Shown one piece after another: positions 25,604-34,428 of a stretch of 64,000 nt of DNA. The notes under the pieces are model-generated. The model was not told the DNA's origin. It did not search any database and worked only from the letters and a program-made list of their open reading frames with translations. This DNA is from Flavobacteriaceae bacterium (lineage in GTDB: Bacteria > Bacteroidota > Bacteroidia > Flavobacteriales > Flavobacteriaceae). Within the stretch, counting starts at the first letter, position 1; every line of letters starts with the position of its first letter. Made by a program: the position numbers and the translations under genes. The DNA is taken from NCBI GenBank assembly GCA_030726725.1, contig JANRDC010000023.1, positions 1 through 64,000 on the forward strand, written 5' to 3'.

Positions 25604-27709
25604 TTAAAGTAACGTCCAACGCATACCGATGTACCCCATGCGTCCAAAGATGGGCGCGTAGATCTGAGCCGCGTCAAATCGGTCGTTGTAGGGTTCACTT
25701 GCAGCGATGATGGGGTTTTCTTGGGTATAGTTCGTCGCATTTTCTACGCCCACGTACACCTCTAGTGTTTTGCTAAACGCTTTGGTGAGTTGGCTATTGA
25801 CTAGGTGATAGCTTGGGGCATATCCTCCGTAGGGGTTGCGGACATTGGCCACTAGACGCTGACTGCCCACGCCGTGATAAGTAGCATCCCATCGCCATTG
25901 TGCCCCTAGAGCATTCGGCGTGCTTTGGTAGCTCAATTGGGCAAAGGCTCTTTTTCTGGGTTGCAGCGGTCGTTGAAGTAAATTACCGTCATAAGTGGTT
26001 TTTACGTCATCCAATTTATAGGCCAAGCGTACTTCCCAATGTGTGGGGATATCAATTTCTAGCGAGGCCAACGCGCTGTTGGCATAGCTTTCCCCCTGAA
26101 GCGGTTGAAAAGAAAGTCGCTGAGGATTTTCCCAATTGACCACTACCTGATCTTTAAATTGGGTGCGGTACAGGTCAAGTGTCAAATCCAAACCTATGCT
26201 GCCCAAGGATGCTGTTTGTCTGATACTTCCTCCGTAATTCCAGGATAGCTCAGGATCAAAGCCATAGATGGGCCCTGCGTTGTTCTCCAAGACCAACAGT
26301 CGGTTGGTCAAAAATATGTTTTGGTTTTCTGTAAATATATTGGCCGCTCTTCTTCCGCTGCCCGCTGCCAACCTTAGGGTGGTTTTTGTCCAGGGGTTGT
26401 AGCGCAGGTGAAGTCTAGGGGTGATAAATGCCCCCCATTGGTTGTGCCAATCCGCTCTGACTCCAGCCACCAATCCGATGTTGTCTAGGTTGTCATAGCT
26501 GTATTCAAAGAAACTGCCAATCGAGTAATCCCTTCGTCTGAATTCTGATCCGTTGAGCAATTCTTCGTACTGGTCAAAGGTCAGGTTTCCGCCTGCTTTA
26601 AATTTGTTTTGGGTAGATCCGATAATCGATTGAAATAAACCGTTGGCATAACCGCTGATGTGGTCCATATCGTAGGCTTTTTGCCCAAAAGTAGATTGCT
26701 GCACGTGTCTGGAAAGATTTCCTTGCAGCCCAATGCTTTGGTAGGGCATCTCAGGAAACACATAACCCATTTTAAAGGCGCCCTCCAACCTCTCGGTACT
26801 GGTGATGCTTTTCCAAAGCGGTTGTCCGCCCATAAAATTGATTTGGCTGTCCATCTGCCCTGCTTCTTTGTCGTCTTTTAGCCATTTAAGCGTGGCAAAT
26901 CCCACCCACCCTTTCTGGGTGTCTGTATACTGCCAGCGATGCATTAAGTTGACTTGGTCACCCATGGGCATATCCATAAATCCATCGCCGTTGGCATCCA
27001 TGGCTTCTATACGTCGGTTGGCGTGCACAAACAATCCTGTGTGCCAACGCTCATTTAAAGAGGTGTTCCAGTGGGTGTTGAACTCTTGTCGTCCTCCCTG
27101 GGAGGCAAATGCGTTGACGAACAGCAAAGGTTCGGTGAACGGCTTTTTCAGCTCTGTATTGATTTGACCAGCCATACTCTCGTAACCATTGGCCACACTG
27201 CCCACACCCTTGGTGATTTGAATGCTTTCCACCCAGGTGCCTGGAATAAAGGAAAGCCCATAAGTTTGGGCCGCACCTCGAATGGTGGGAATATTTTCTT
27301 CGGTAAATTGAATGTACGGACTGGAGAGCCCAAGCATTTTGATTTGCTTGGCCCCCATCAAGGCATCTGAATAGGATACATCGATGGATGGGTTGGTTTC
27401 AAAACTTTCAGATAGGTTACAGCAGGCCGCTTTAAGCAGTTCAGCGGCATTTACCGTCACCACGTTTTTGGGTTCAAAATAGGATTTTTGGAGTCCTTTT
27501 TTGCGCTGTTCTACCGTGACCTCCTCGAGTTTTTCAGTGATGATTTCTTTAGGGGGAATGGTGTCTTGTTGTTGTTCCATGCCCTGGTGAATTACATCAG
27601 TACACCAAGTGTAGTGAATTCTGGGGGTGGCAATAGATCTACCCGTGGATAATAAGTAGACAAAAAGGGCGGTGCAGTACACAGTGCTGCGCCATATATT
27701 TTTTTTCAT
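25604..27709 (-). CDS. TonB-dependent receptor, probably for copper or another metal
   Basis: A 701-residue outer membrane beta-barrel receptor. A short N-terminal stretch with a TonB-box-like EEVTVEQRKK is followed by the plug (VTVNAAELLKAACCNLSESF and NPSIDVSYSDALMGAKQIKMLG) and a barrel ending in the C-terminal aromatic GYIGMRWTLL. No carboxypeptidase-like domain is present. The Cys pair in the plug and the flanking HYC_CC_PP and HMA genes point to a metal substrate. It is energised by TonB-ExbBD, not encoded in the window. Confidence 0.87.
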   Translation of the reverse strand: MKKNIWRSTVYCTALFVYLLSTGRSIATPRIHYTWCTDVIHQGMEQQQDTIPPKEIITEKLEEVTVEQRKKGLQKSYFEPKNVVTVNAAELLKAACCNLSESFETNPSIDVSYSDALMGAKQIKMLGLSSPYIQFTEENIPTIRGAAQTYGLSFIPGTWVESIQITKGVGSVANGYESMAGQINTELKKPFTEPLLFVNAFASQGGRQEFNTHWNTSLNERWHTGLFVHANRRIEAMDANGDGFMDMPMGDQVNLMHRWQYTDTQKGWVGFATLKWLKDDKEAGQMDSQINFMGGQPLWKSITSTERLEGAFKMGYVFPEMPYQSIGLQGNLSRHVQQSTFGQKAYDMDHISGYANGLFQSIIGSTQNKFKAGGNLTFDQYEELLNGSEFRRRDYSIGSFFEYSYDNLDNIGLVAGVRADWHNQWGAFITPRLHLRYNPWTKTTLRLAAGSGRRAANIFTENQNIFLTNRLLVLENNAGPIYGFDPELSWNYGGSIRQTASLGSIGLDLTLDLYRTQFKDQVVVNWENPQRLSFQPLQGESYANSALASLEIDIPTHWEVRLAYKLDDVKTTYDGNLLQRPLQPRKRAFAQLSYQSTPNALGAQWRWDATYHGVGSQRLVANVRNPYGGYAPSYHLVNSQLTKAFSKTLEVYVGVENATNYTQENPIIAASEPYNDRFDAAQIYAPIFGRMGYIGMRWTLL

Positions 27710-27766
27710 GGGTTTAATTTAAGGAATGATTCAGTGATCCAACAAATAAATGTGCAGGAGCAGTGA

Positions 27767-28186
27767 TCAGCCGTAAATCACCCACTGGTGAAATTGAAGG
27801 TATTTGGGTTGTGGGGGCGTTGGCGGCCCGTGAGGCACCCCTGTAAGCGCAGGGTCCTCTGCGATAAAGCCAGCTGTAAATATCCCATTAGGTAGCGGGG
27901 ATTGTGCCTGATAGTGCCAGGCAAATACTGTGGGTATCTCTATTTGATGATCCCCTTTAAAAGGTTGTTCGGCAGCAGAGAGCAGTGTTTGGTCACTGCA
28001 GCATGAAGTTTTTTCAAAGGAGGGTGAATCGGTGCTGGAGGCAGCTTCCATGCCGCATCCCTGTTCCGTGTGCGCCCAAGATACTTCAGCCAGATCATTG
28101 CCGCAGAAGTGCAGATTTAACGCCCACCCGGATTGGGTCAACATCAACCAAAAGGCGAGAAAAAAGGAAAGTACACGCTGTTTCAT
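27767..28186 (-). CDS. HYC_CC_PP family protein
   Basis: A 139-residue exported protein named after its conserved motifs, all visible: the LHFCGN segment after the signal peptide, TSCCSD in the middle and HGPPTPPQPKY near the end. The ORF track start at 28213 is trimmed to the ATG at 28186 (MKQRVLSFFLAFWLML), which opens the signal peptide. The family is commonly found upstream of TonB receptors and metal-binding proteins in Bacteroidota; its biochemical role is unknown, but metal binding by the His and Cys residues is likely. It is the first gene of the metal cluster. Confidence 0.85.
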   Translation of the reverse strand: MKQRVLSFFLAFWLMLTQSGWALNLHFCGNDLAEVSWAHTEQGCGMEAASSTDSPSFEKTSCCSDQTLLSAAEQPFKGDHQIEIPTVFAWHYQAQSPLPNGIFTAGFIAEDPALTGVPHGPPTPPQPKYLQFHQWVIYG

Positions 28187-28240
28187 GCTGGTGCAAAGAT
28201 ACAGAGATATCACCAGGTCAAATCATTGTTTCACAAAGGT

Positions 28241-29407
28241 TTAACACTGCATAAAACCTCCTTGACCTGCGCAAATGCCGTCGGATAGGTCAACTCGGTA
28301 AACCGCCCCAGTGATGTCATAAGCTTGTCGATAGGTTTCCAATGCGTCCAGCGTCCAGTCAGCTAATTGGTCTTGGTGGATCAAATTAAGGGTACATCCG
28401 CCAAAACCGCCGCCCATCATGCGCGCGCCCAAAACACCGGGTTGATTTTGCGACCAATGAACCATGGTATCCAACTCTGGGCAACTGACCTGGTACAACT
28501 CGCTCAACCCTTGATGACTTTGGTTCATCAGTGCCCCAAGAGCGACGTAATCTTTGGCCTTGATCGCATTTACAGCATTTTCTACCCTGAGTTGTTCGTC
28601 CAGGGTAAAGCGTGCGAGCGGGTAGTCCGCGGGCGATAATTTACTGCGGTGTTGTTCCAATACCTCCAGGGGCAGGTAGGGCAGCGCAGCGACGACAGCG
28701 TCTTTAGGTCCCCAAGGTTTTAAGATATCCCAGGCCCGTTCTACAGCGGCACGCCTTTCGTTGTAAGGGCTGTGTGAGAGTTCATGGGTCACTTTGGTGT
28801 GGAAAAGCACCAACTGGTAAGGGCCAAGATCACAGGGGATATGCTGGGTGCTCAGATCTGAGTTGTTTAAAAGCAATAAGTGATTGGCCTTTGATTTTAC
28901 TACGGCATAGGGATCCATGTGGCCGCATTGGGTACCTACAAATGCGCGTTCTGTTTCGTACGCGATTTGAATTAAGTCCTCCTCGCTTAAAGGACTGTTG
29001 TGGACCTGATGAAGGATTTGCCCCAGCCCTGCGCTCAGGGATGCTGAGGTGCTTAAACCCGCGCCCAGTGGAAGGTTTCCACTGATCTCAATTTCAAGGC
29101 CTACGGAGCTCAGCGGGTGTCTTTTTTGAAAACTCGACCAAATACCTTTAAAAAAAGCACTGGGTTTGTCCTGGGGGTTGCTGGCGCACAACTGGGCTGC
29201 AGAGGTATAGGTCCAAGTGCCCAGCGGTGATTTGAGATGAATGCCGGGGCCGTCAATCTCGGTAGCCTTGATCCATTGTCCCAAAGAGATGGCTCCAGGC
29301 AACACCCATCCCCCTTGATAGTCGATGTGTTCACCGATCAGGTTGATGCGCCCTGGGGCAAATACCTCCCAGGTTCGATGCTTGCCGTTATTTTTCCGCT
29401 CAGTCAC
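28241..29407 (-). CDS. galK: Galactokinase
   Basis: Phosphorylates galactose at C1 with ATP. The signature GRINLIGEHIDYQGG is near residue 18, the ATP-binding GAGLSTSASLSAG is in the middle, and GARMMGGGFGGCTLNLI closes the GHMP fold. It starts at a GTG (29407) that overlaps the ackA stop by 8 bases (GTGACTGA), so it is translationally coupled. Its 388 residues are normal. No galT or galE is nearby, so the rest of the Leloir pathway must be elsewhere. Its place after pta-ackA is unusual. Confidence 0.95.
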   Translation of the reverse strand: MTERKNNGKHRTWEVFAPGRINLIGEHIDYQGGWVLPGAISLGQWIKATEIDGPGIHLKSPLGTWTYTSAAQLCASNPQDKPSAFFKGIWSSFQKRHPLSSVGLEIEISGNLPLGAGLSTSASLSAGLGQILHQVHNSPLSEEDLIQIAYETERAFVGTQCGHMDPYAVVKSKANHLLLLNNSDLSTQHIPCDLGPYQLVLFHTKVTHELSHSPYNERRAAVERAWDILKPWGPKDAVVAALPYLPLEVLEQHRSKLSPADYPLARFTLDEQLRVENAVNAIKAKDYVALGALMNQSHQGLSELYQVSCPELDTMVHWSQNQPGVLGARMMGGGFGGCTLNLIHQDQLADWTLDALETYRQAYDITGAVYRVDLSDGICAGQGGFMQC

Positions 29408-30596
29408 CCAGCAGTCGATAAGTTTTTTGAGCGATGGCTAGTTCCTCATTGGTGGGCACCACCAAAATGGGAATCCTGCTTTGTGGCGCAGCAATATTGC
29501 GCATCCCTGGGGTACGCGCTGCATTGAGTGTCAGATCCAGTTCAATCCCAAAAAAGGATAGGTCTGCGCAGATCCGAGCCCTCATGGCCGCGTTGTTTTC
29601 GCCGATACCTGCAGTAAATACCAGCGCATCTAGTCCGCCTAAGGCAGCGGTGTAGGCTCCGATGTATTTCTGAATTCGGTAGGCGTTCAATGTCAAAGCC
29701 TCTTGTGCATCCCGATTTCCTTCCAGGGCCATGGCTTCAATATCCCTGAGATCGCTGTGCCCAGTAAGCCCGAGCATTCCGCTGTTTTTGGTCAACAGTT
29801 CTTTTACCGCCGCAGCACTCATGCCTTTTTGTTCGATCAGGTAGAAGATGACTGCCGGGTCGATGTCTCCACTTCGCGTGCCCATCACCAAACCGGTCAA
29901 GGGGCCAAAGCCCATGGAATGATCTACAGGTCGGCCCGCCTCTAGTGCGGTCGCGCTGCATCCATTGCCCAGGTGAAGGTTGATCACCTTTGCCTTTGGA
30001 TCGTTCAAGAACGCTAGGGTTTTTTCGGAAACGAATTCGTGGGAAATACCGTGAAATCCAAATACCCTGAGTTGGTGTTGGTCAGCCAATGTCCGATCGA
30101 TCGCCCATTGCTGTGCTTTTTGGGGCAAATTATGATAAAAAGCAGTGTCAAAAACGGCTACCTGAGCCGCATCGGGGAACAAGTTTTTGGCCACTTCGAT
30201 GCCTTGGGCATTGGCCGGATTGTGTAGGGGAGCCAATGGCGACAAAGCGTGAATCTCCGCTAAAACATGAGCGTCAATCAAGGTGGTTTCGTAAAATTTA
30301 AGTCCACCATGCACCACCCTGTGGCCCACTGCATCGATGTCCTGACTGTTTTTGATGACCCCAGCGGGACCCTGAAGCACTTCCATCATCCAAGACAGCG
30401 CCTGTTGATGGTCTGCTGCGTGTCTTTGGTCGGTATATTGTTCCTCCCTGAAGGACACTTTTAAATCAGCGGTGGCCAATCCGATTTTTTCAATCTGACC
30501 CTGGGCCAAAACTACAGCCTCAGGCATATCAAATAGTTGAAACTTCAGGGAAGAGCTCCCAGAATTGAGTACGAGTATTCTTTTGGCGTTAGGCAT
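29400..30596 (-). CDS. ackA: Acetate kinase
   Basis: Interconverts acetyl phosphate and ADP with acetate and ATP. It opens with LVLNSGSSSLKFQLF, has VFGFHGISHEFVS in the middle and TAGIGENNAAMR near the end. Its 398 residues are standard. The start overlaps the pta stop by 8 bases (ATGCCTAA), and its own stop overlaps galK by 8 bases. The three genes therefore form one tightly coupled operon transcribed pta-ackA-galK. It is cytoplasmic. Confidence 0.97.
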   Translation of the reverse strand: MPNAKRILVLNSGSSSLKFQLFDMPEAVVLAQGQIEKIGLATADLKVSFREEQYTDQRHAADHQQALSWMMEVLQGPAGVIKNSQDIDAVGHRVVHGGLKFYETTLIDAHVLAEIHALSPLAPLHNPANAQGIEVAKNLFPDAAQVAVFDTAFYHNLPQKAQQWAIDRTLADQHQLRVFGFHGISHEFVSEKTLAFLNDPKAKVINLHLGNGCSATALEAGRPVDHSMGFGPLTGLVMGTRSGDIDPAVIFYLIEQKGMSAAAVKELLTKNSGMLGLTGHSDLRDIEAMALEGNRDAQEALTLNAYRIQKYIGAYTAALGGLDALVFTAGIGENNAAMRARICADLSFFGIELDLTLNAARTPGMRNIAAPQSRIPILVVPTNEELAIAQKTYRLLGD

Positions 30597-32688
30597 CTAT
30601 TCCTTGGGCTTGTATGGCGGTGAGTACTACGGTATTAAACACGTCATCAACGGTACAACCTCTGCTGAGGTCGTTGACCGGTTTGTTGAGTCCTTGAAGC
30701 ATGGGCCCAATCGCCATAGCGCCAGTTTCTCTTTGCACGGCTTTGTAGGTGTTGTTTCCTGTGTTGAGGTCTGGAAATATCAGCACACTGGCCTGCCCAG
30801 CCACTTCCGACTGTGGCAGTTTGCTTTTGCCCACTAGTGGATCAACCGCTGCGTCGTATTGGATAGGGCCTTCAATCTTTAGATCGGGTCTTAACTGGCG
30901 CACCAGTTCTGTTGCCTGGCGCACCCGATCTACGTCCACTCCTTTGCCCGAGCTTCCTGAAGAGTAGGACAGCATGGCGATGCGCGGTTCAATGCCGAAT
31001 GCCTGGCTGCTGCGCGCTGAGGATATAGCAATTTCAGCCAGTTCTTCTGCACTGGGATTGGGGTTGATTGCACAGTCGCCAAATACGGAAACCCGATCCG
31101 GTAAACACATAAAAAACACGGAGGAAACCACCGATACACCAGGTTTGGTTTTGATAAACTGAAGCGCAGGTAAAATGGTGTGCTGGGTGGTGTGCATTGC
31201 TCCGGATACCATGCCATCAGCATCGCCTTTATAGATCATCATGGTGCCGAAATAAGACACATCTGCCATGGCATCTCTAGCCATGTCCATGTTGACATTT
31301 TTGTGTTTGCGCAAACCGTAGTACGTCTGTGCGTAATCTTCATAGCGCGGGTCCTCTGTGGGATTGATCACCTCTATGTGTTGCCAAGGAATGTCCAAGC
31401 CTAATTCAGCAGCTTTTTGACGGATTACCCCCGGATCGCCCAAAAGAACTAAGTCGACTAAATCCATGGCCAAAAGTCGGGAAGAGGCCTCTAATATTCT
31501 CGGATCTGTCCCCTCGGGAAGCACGATTTTTTTTCGGGCCTTGCGCGCTTTTTGAATCAAGCTGAATTGAAACATGCGCGGAGTCAGCAGTTTGCTCTCG
31601 TAGGCCAGTAATTTATCCATCAATTCTTCGCCGGGAATGTGGGCTTGGAATGCGGCGATGGTCGCATCGATTTTGGCTCGGTTAAGCGCGTAAATCACCG
31701 GTTTGATATTGCCTATTTTGTTGACCACTTCAAAAGTTCCTTCCTGAACAGCAATGACAGGAACCACAGCGCTCAAACCTTCGATAAGTTTGGCAATCGG
31801 TTCCTCTGGTTCCAGTCCTCCAGTGAGCACAATACCGGCGATTTGCGGGTAATTGACCGATAAATGGGCTTGCAAAACGCCCAAAATGATATCTGCCCGG
31901 TCACCAGGGGTAATCACCAAACAGTCGTTTTTTAAATGGGTGAGAAAGTGTCTCAGCTGCATGGCGCCTACGGCAAAACTCCCGGTTCTGTTGGTCATCA
32001 AATCCCCCCCAAACAACACTTTTGCTTTGAGTTTTTCAGCGATTTCTTTCATGGTTGGCTGGGCCAACAGTTCAATTTTTGGCACAGCATAAACCCCGAC
32101 GTGAGCGGGCATGAGCGCTTTGAGCTCTTCTACTACCCATTCCAGATTTTCCGGCATGATCTTGTTGGCGACCACAGCCAACACTTGAACGTCTTCCTCC
32201 ACAAAACTGTGGTAGGCTAGTCGCAGACTTCCAGCAAATTTCTCCATGTTTTTTCCCACTCCAGATCGAATCAATAAGGCGGGAATACCCAGGTTTTTGG
32301 CGATGGTTACATTAAAGTCAAACTCAAATACAGTGCCTTCTCCCAAAAAATCACTCCCTTCAACCACCACAAAATCATAGTGTTGTTCCAGGTGTTTGTA
32401 TTGGGCGATGATCGCGTCGATCACCTCGATTTCCCTGCCTGCGTTGCGCTCGGCGATGAGTTGAGATCTCCCAAAAACATAAGCGCTGTCATAAGGTTGC
32501 TCGAGGTTGAAGTAGGACAACATCGTGTCGATGTGATTGTCCCGTTCCCCGTCGGGCAGGTCTTCAATGACAGGGCGAAAGTAGGCGACTTTGGGTCTGA
32601 TTCCCAAAGCGTGTTGCATGAGCCCTATGGATAAAATGGATTTGCCGCTGTGGGCTTCTAGGGTAGCGATATAAATGCCTTTGGTCAT
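30589..32688 (-). CDS. pta: Phosphate acetyltransferase (long form)
   Basis: Converts acetyl-CoA and phosphate to acetyl phosphate. The 699-residue long form has an N-terminal P-loop-like BioD/CobB-type domain (LEAHSGKSILSIGLM), a DRTGG domain, and the catalytic C-terminal domain starting at KIVLPEGTDPRILEASSR, with SSGSSGKGVDVDRVR and FPDLNTGNNTYKAVQRE. First gene of the operon with ackA and galK. With KorAB and acetoacetyl-CoA synthetase elsewhere in the window, it fits acetyl-CoA overflow or acetate assimilation. Confidence 0.97.
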   Translation of the reverse strand: MTKGIYIATLEAHSGKSILSIGLMQHALGIRPKVAYFRPVIEDLPDGERDNHIDTMLSYFNLEQPYDSAYVFGRSQLIAERNAGREIEVIDAIIAQYKHLEQHYDFVVVEGSDFLGEGTVFEFDFNVTIAKNLGIPALLIRSGVGKNMEKFAGSLRLAYHSFVEEDVQVLAVVANKIMPENLEWVVEELKALMPAHVGVYAVPKIELLAQPTMKEIAEKLKAKVLFGGDLMTNRTGSFAVGAMQLRHFLTHLKNDCLVITPGDRADIILGVLQAHLSVNYPQIAGIVLTGGLEPEEPIAKLIEGLSAVVPVIAVQEGTFEVVNKIGNIKPVIYALNRAKIDATIAAFQAHIPGEELMDKLLAYESKLLTPRMFQFSLIQKARKARKKIVLPEGTDPRILEASSRLLAMDLVDLVLLGDPGVIRQKAAELGLDIPWQHIEVINPTEDPRYEDYAQTYYGLRKHKNVNMDMARDAMADVSYFGTMMIYKGDADGMVSGAMHTTQHTILPALQFIKTKPGVSVVSSVFFMCLPDRVSVFGDCAINPNPSAEELAEIAISSARSSQAFGIEPRIAMLSYSSGSSGKGVDVDRVRQATELVRQLRPDLKIEGPIQYDAAVDPLVGKSKLPQSEVAGQASVLIFPDLNTGNNTYKAVQRETGAMAIGPMLQGLNKPVNDLSRGCTVDDVFNTVVLTAIQAQGIDA

Positions 32689-32790
32689 GATTCATGCGTA
32701 TTTGCCTGCAAATTTCGGTCATTGCGCGCAATTCTACCCGATTTTATGCGGCCAATATGTGTTACCTAAGTGACCGATTTATTTTTCGGC

Positions 32791-33801
32791 TTAACGCACG
32801 CTCAAGGCTACGCCCAGTGAAGCGGTTTGGTACTCTTGGAGGCTGTATTGGCCATAAATTTTAAGCAGTGGCAGATTTACGCGGAACCCCAGAGTTCCCA
32901 AGGCGCTGTGCGCTTGATAACCCAGCTGAATAGGATCTACCAATTGTTCGTTTTGGGTGATATCGACACCTCCTATATTTTGGGTATAGCTCAGATCATA
33001 GGTGCCTCTCATGCCCAGTTCAGCATTTCCGCCGCTGTATCCTATGGCCCCATAAACGCTGATGATCGGAAAATCCAAGGAGCCGAGTACTTGTAAGGTG
33101 TATGTGCTCATGGTGAAATCTACGTGCGTTCCTGTTCCTGCATCGGGCAAATCATACCGAACACCGATACTGCTGCGGGCAGCCAAAACAGAGACATTGA
33201 GCGGTAAGCGCTCCAAAGGTCCGAGATACTGGGTGAGGTCGTGTTTGATTCCTAATCCCCATAGACCCAGGGAGGTGCCCTCTAGATTTAAATCTGGCAC
33301 ATAACGCACAGAGATATCCGTATTGAACCAAGCCCCTACGCTGAGCTGAAGGGTGGGTGCGGGCATACCTTGAACGGGTAAGTCATCAGCGGCACCCCCT
33401 GGAAAGTTTAAATTGGCTTCTAGGTCAGGGGTATTGGCCCCTGTGGGAATGCGCACGGGCAAATTTTGTGGGTTGGCAGCGCCAAATACGGTGGGTAATC
33501 CGCTTTCTGGAACAGTTACATAGCGAAGCCCTTGGGGCATAAACTTCAGATCCAAGTCGTTCACCAAACTCACCCCAGCGCCGATGGTCAAATCAAATCC
33601 CAGGGGTTTGTGGGTTTTTGCGGTGTGCGCCCAACCAGTGTTTTGAGCGTAAATCAATGATTTTCCCAGAGGTTGGGTATAGCCCTGCAGGAGTATTTCC
33701 GCATCCTCCTTGGCCAACAACAGGGTTTCAATACCATCAAACAGCTGTGCATGCCCAAATAAAGGCAACAAAAGCAATATCCTAAAATACCATTTTCGCA
33801 T
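32791..33801 (-). CDS. DUF6588-type predicted outer membrane protein
   Basis: A 336-residue exported protein. The track start at 33864 is trimmed to the ATG at 33801 (MRKWYFRILLLLPLFGHAQ), a clear signal peptide. Strands alternate throughout (for example WFNTDISVRYVPDL and GTLGFRVNLPLLKIYGQYSLQEY), as in beta-barrel proteins. DAEILLQGYTQPLGKSL near the N-terminus is typical of the DUF6588 family in Bacteroidota. The function is unknown. It overlaps the upstream histidine phosphatase by 20 bases, so the two are cotranscribed. The 100-base gap to pta holds nothing I can call. Confidence 0.65.
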   Translation of the reverse strand: MRKWYFRILLLLPLFGHAQLFDGIETLLLAKEDAEILLQGYTQPLGKSLIYAQNTGWAHTAKTHKPLGFDLTIGAGVSLVNDLDLKFMPQGLRYVTVPESGLPTVFGAANPQNLPVRIPTGANTPDLEANLNFPGGAADDLPVQGMPAPTLQLSVGAWFNTDISVRYVPDLNLEGTSLGLWGLGIKHDLTQYLGPLERLPLNVSVLAARSSIGVRYDLPDAGTGTHVDFTMSTYTLQVLGSLDFPIISVYGAIGYSGGNAELGMRGTYDLSYTQNIGGVDITQNEQLVDPIQLGYQAHSALGTLGFRVNLPLLKIYGQYSLQEYQTASLGVALSVR

Positions 33802-34327
33802 CTGTGGACTGTTTAAAAGGTTCAGTGTTGATTTTGTAGTGTTGCCAAGCGCCTGGTTGACCACTGATCACCAGCACACTTCCGTATTCTGAGTCAGGAT
33901 ATTCCGCATAAAAATCACTGCCGATCAAGGCGTTGGCCAGTTTGGGTATGGTATTGCTGTGGCCTACAATAACGATGGTTTTTGGGGTGTTGTTTAACGT
34001 CACCCAATCCAAGGGGCTTTTTGCTGAAGGATCGTATTCCTGAATCTCCAGGCGATGTGCCCTAGCCCAAGGCTGGGCGGTATTTTTGGTACGCAAAAAA
34101 GGGGTGCTGTACACAGCATCCACCTTGGGGATTTGCAAGACCTTTAGCCAGTCGTTGGCTCTAGCCAACCCTTCCGCAGTGAGATCAGGGTTTCTTTCTC
34201 TGGGATTTTCCGTTTGTTTTTCAGCGTGTCTCAGCAAAATAAATGTGGTCTGACTCCATGCCTGCTGGGTCAGCAAAACAGTGGCCACCAAAAGAACGCC
34301 GAGGGCGTATTGCTTCATTTTTTTCAT
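33782..34327 (-). CDS. Exported histidine phosphatase superfamily protein
   Basis: A 181-residue protein of the phosphoglycerate mutase-like branch. The N-terminal signal (MKKMKQYALGVLLVATVLLTQQAWSQ) sends it out of the cytoplasm. The catalytic RHAEK motif follows (FILLRHAEKQTENPR), and VIVGHSNT supplies the second histidine. It is shorter than phytases and close to SixA-like enzymes; substrates are unknown. It is divergent from the prolyl oligopeptidase with promoters for both in the 101-base gap. Confidence 0.85.
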   Translation of the reverse strand: MKKMKQYALGVLLVATVLLTQQAWSQTTFILLRHAEKQTENPRERNPDLTAEGLARANDWLKVLQIPKVDAVYSTPFLRTKNTAQPWARAHRLEIQEYDPSAKSPLDWVTLNNTPKTIVIVGHSNTIPKLANALIGSDFYAEYPDSEYGSVLVISGQPGAWQHYKINTEPFKQSTDAKMVF

Positions 34328-34331
34328 GTCC

Positions 34332-34358
34332 CTAAAGTACGTTATTTTGGGGATTCAA
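34332..34358 (-). promoter_or_regulatory. Predicted promoter for the histidine phosphatase
   Basis: On the minus strand TTG is followed after 16 bases by TACTTTAG, one mismatch from TAnnTTTG, just ahead of the start codon at 34327. Confidence 0.4.
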
Positions 34359-34367
34359 CCAGGCTGC

Positions 34368-34401
34368 TTTTTGGGCAAGCCACTGATTTGGTGTATATTC
34401 G
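34368..34401 (+). promoter_or_regulatory. Predicted promoter for the prolyl oligopeptidase
   Basis: TTTTTG and TATATTCG are separated by 20 bases, one mismatch from the Bacteroidota TTTG / TAnnTTTG pair and correctly placed before the start at 34429. It is back to back with the phosphatase promoter. Confidence 0.55.
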
Positions 34402-34428
34402 TGGGTAGAACCCTTTAAAATTAAATGG

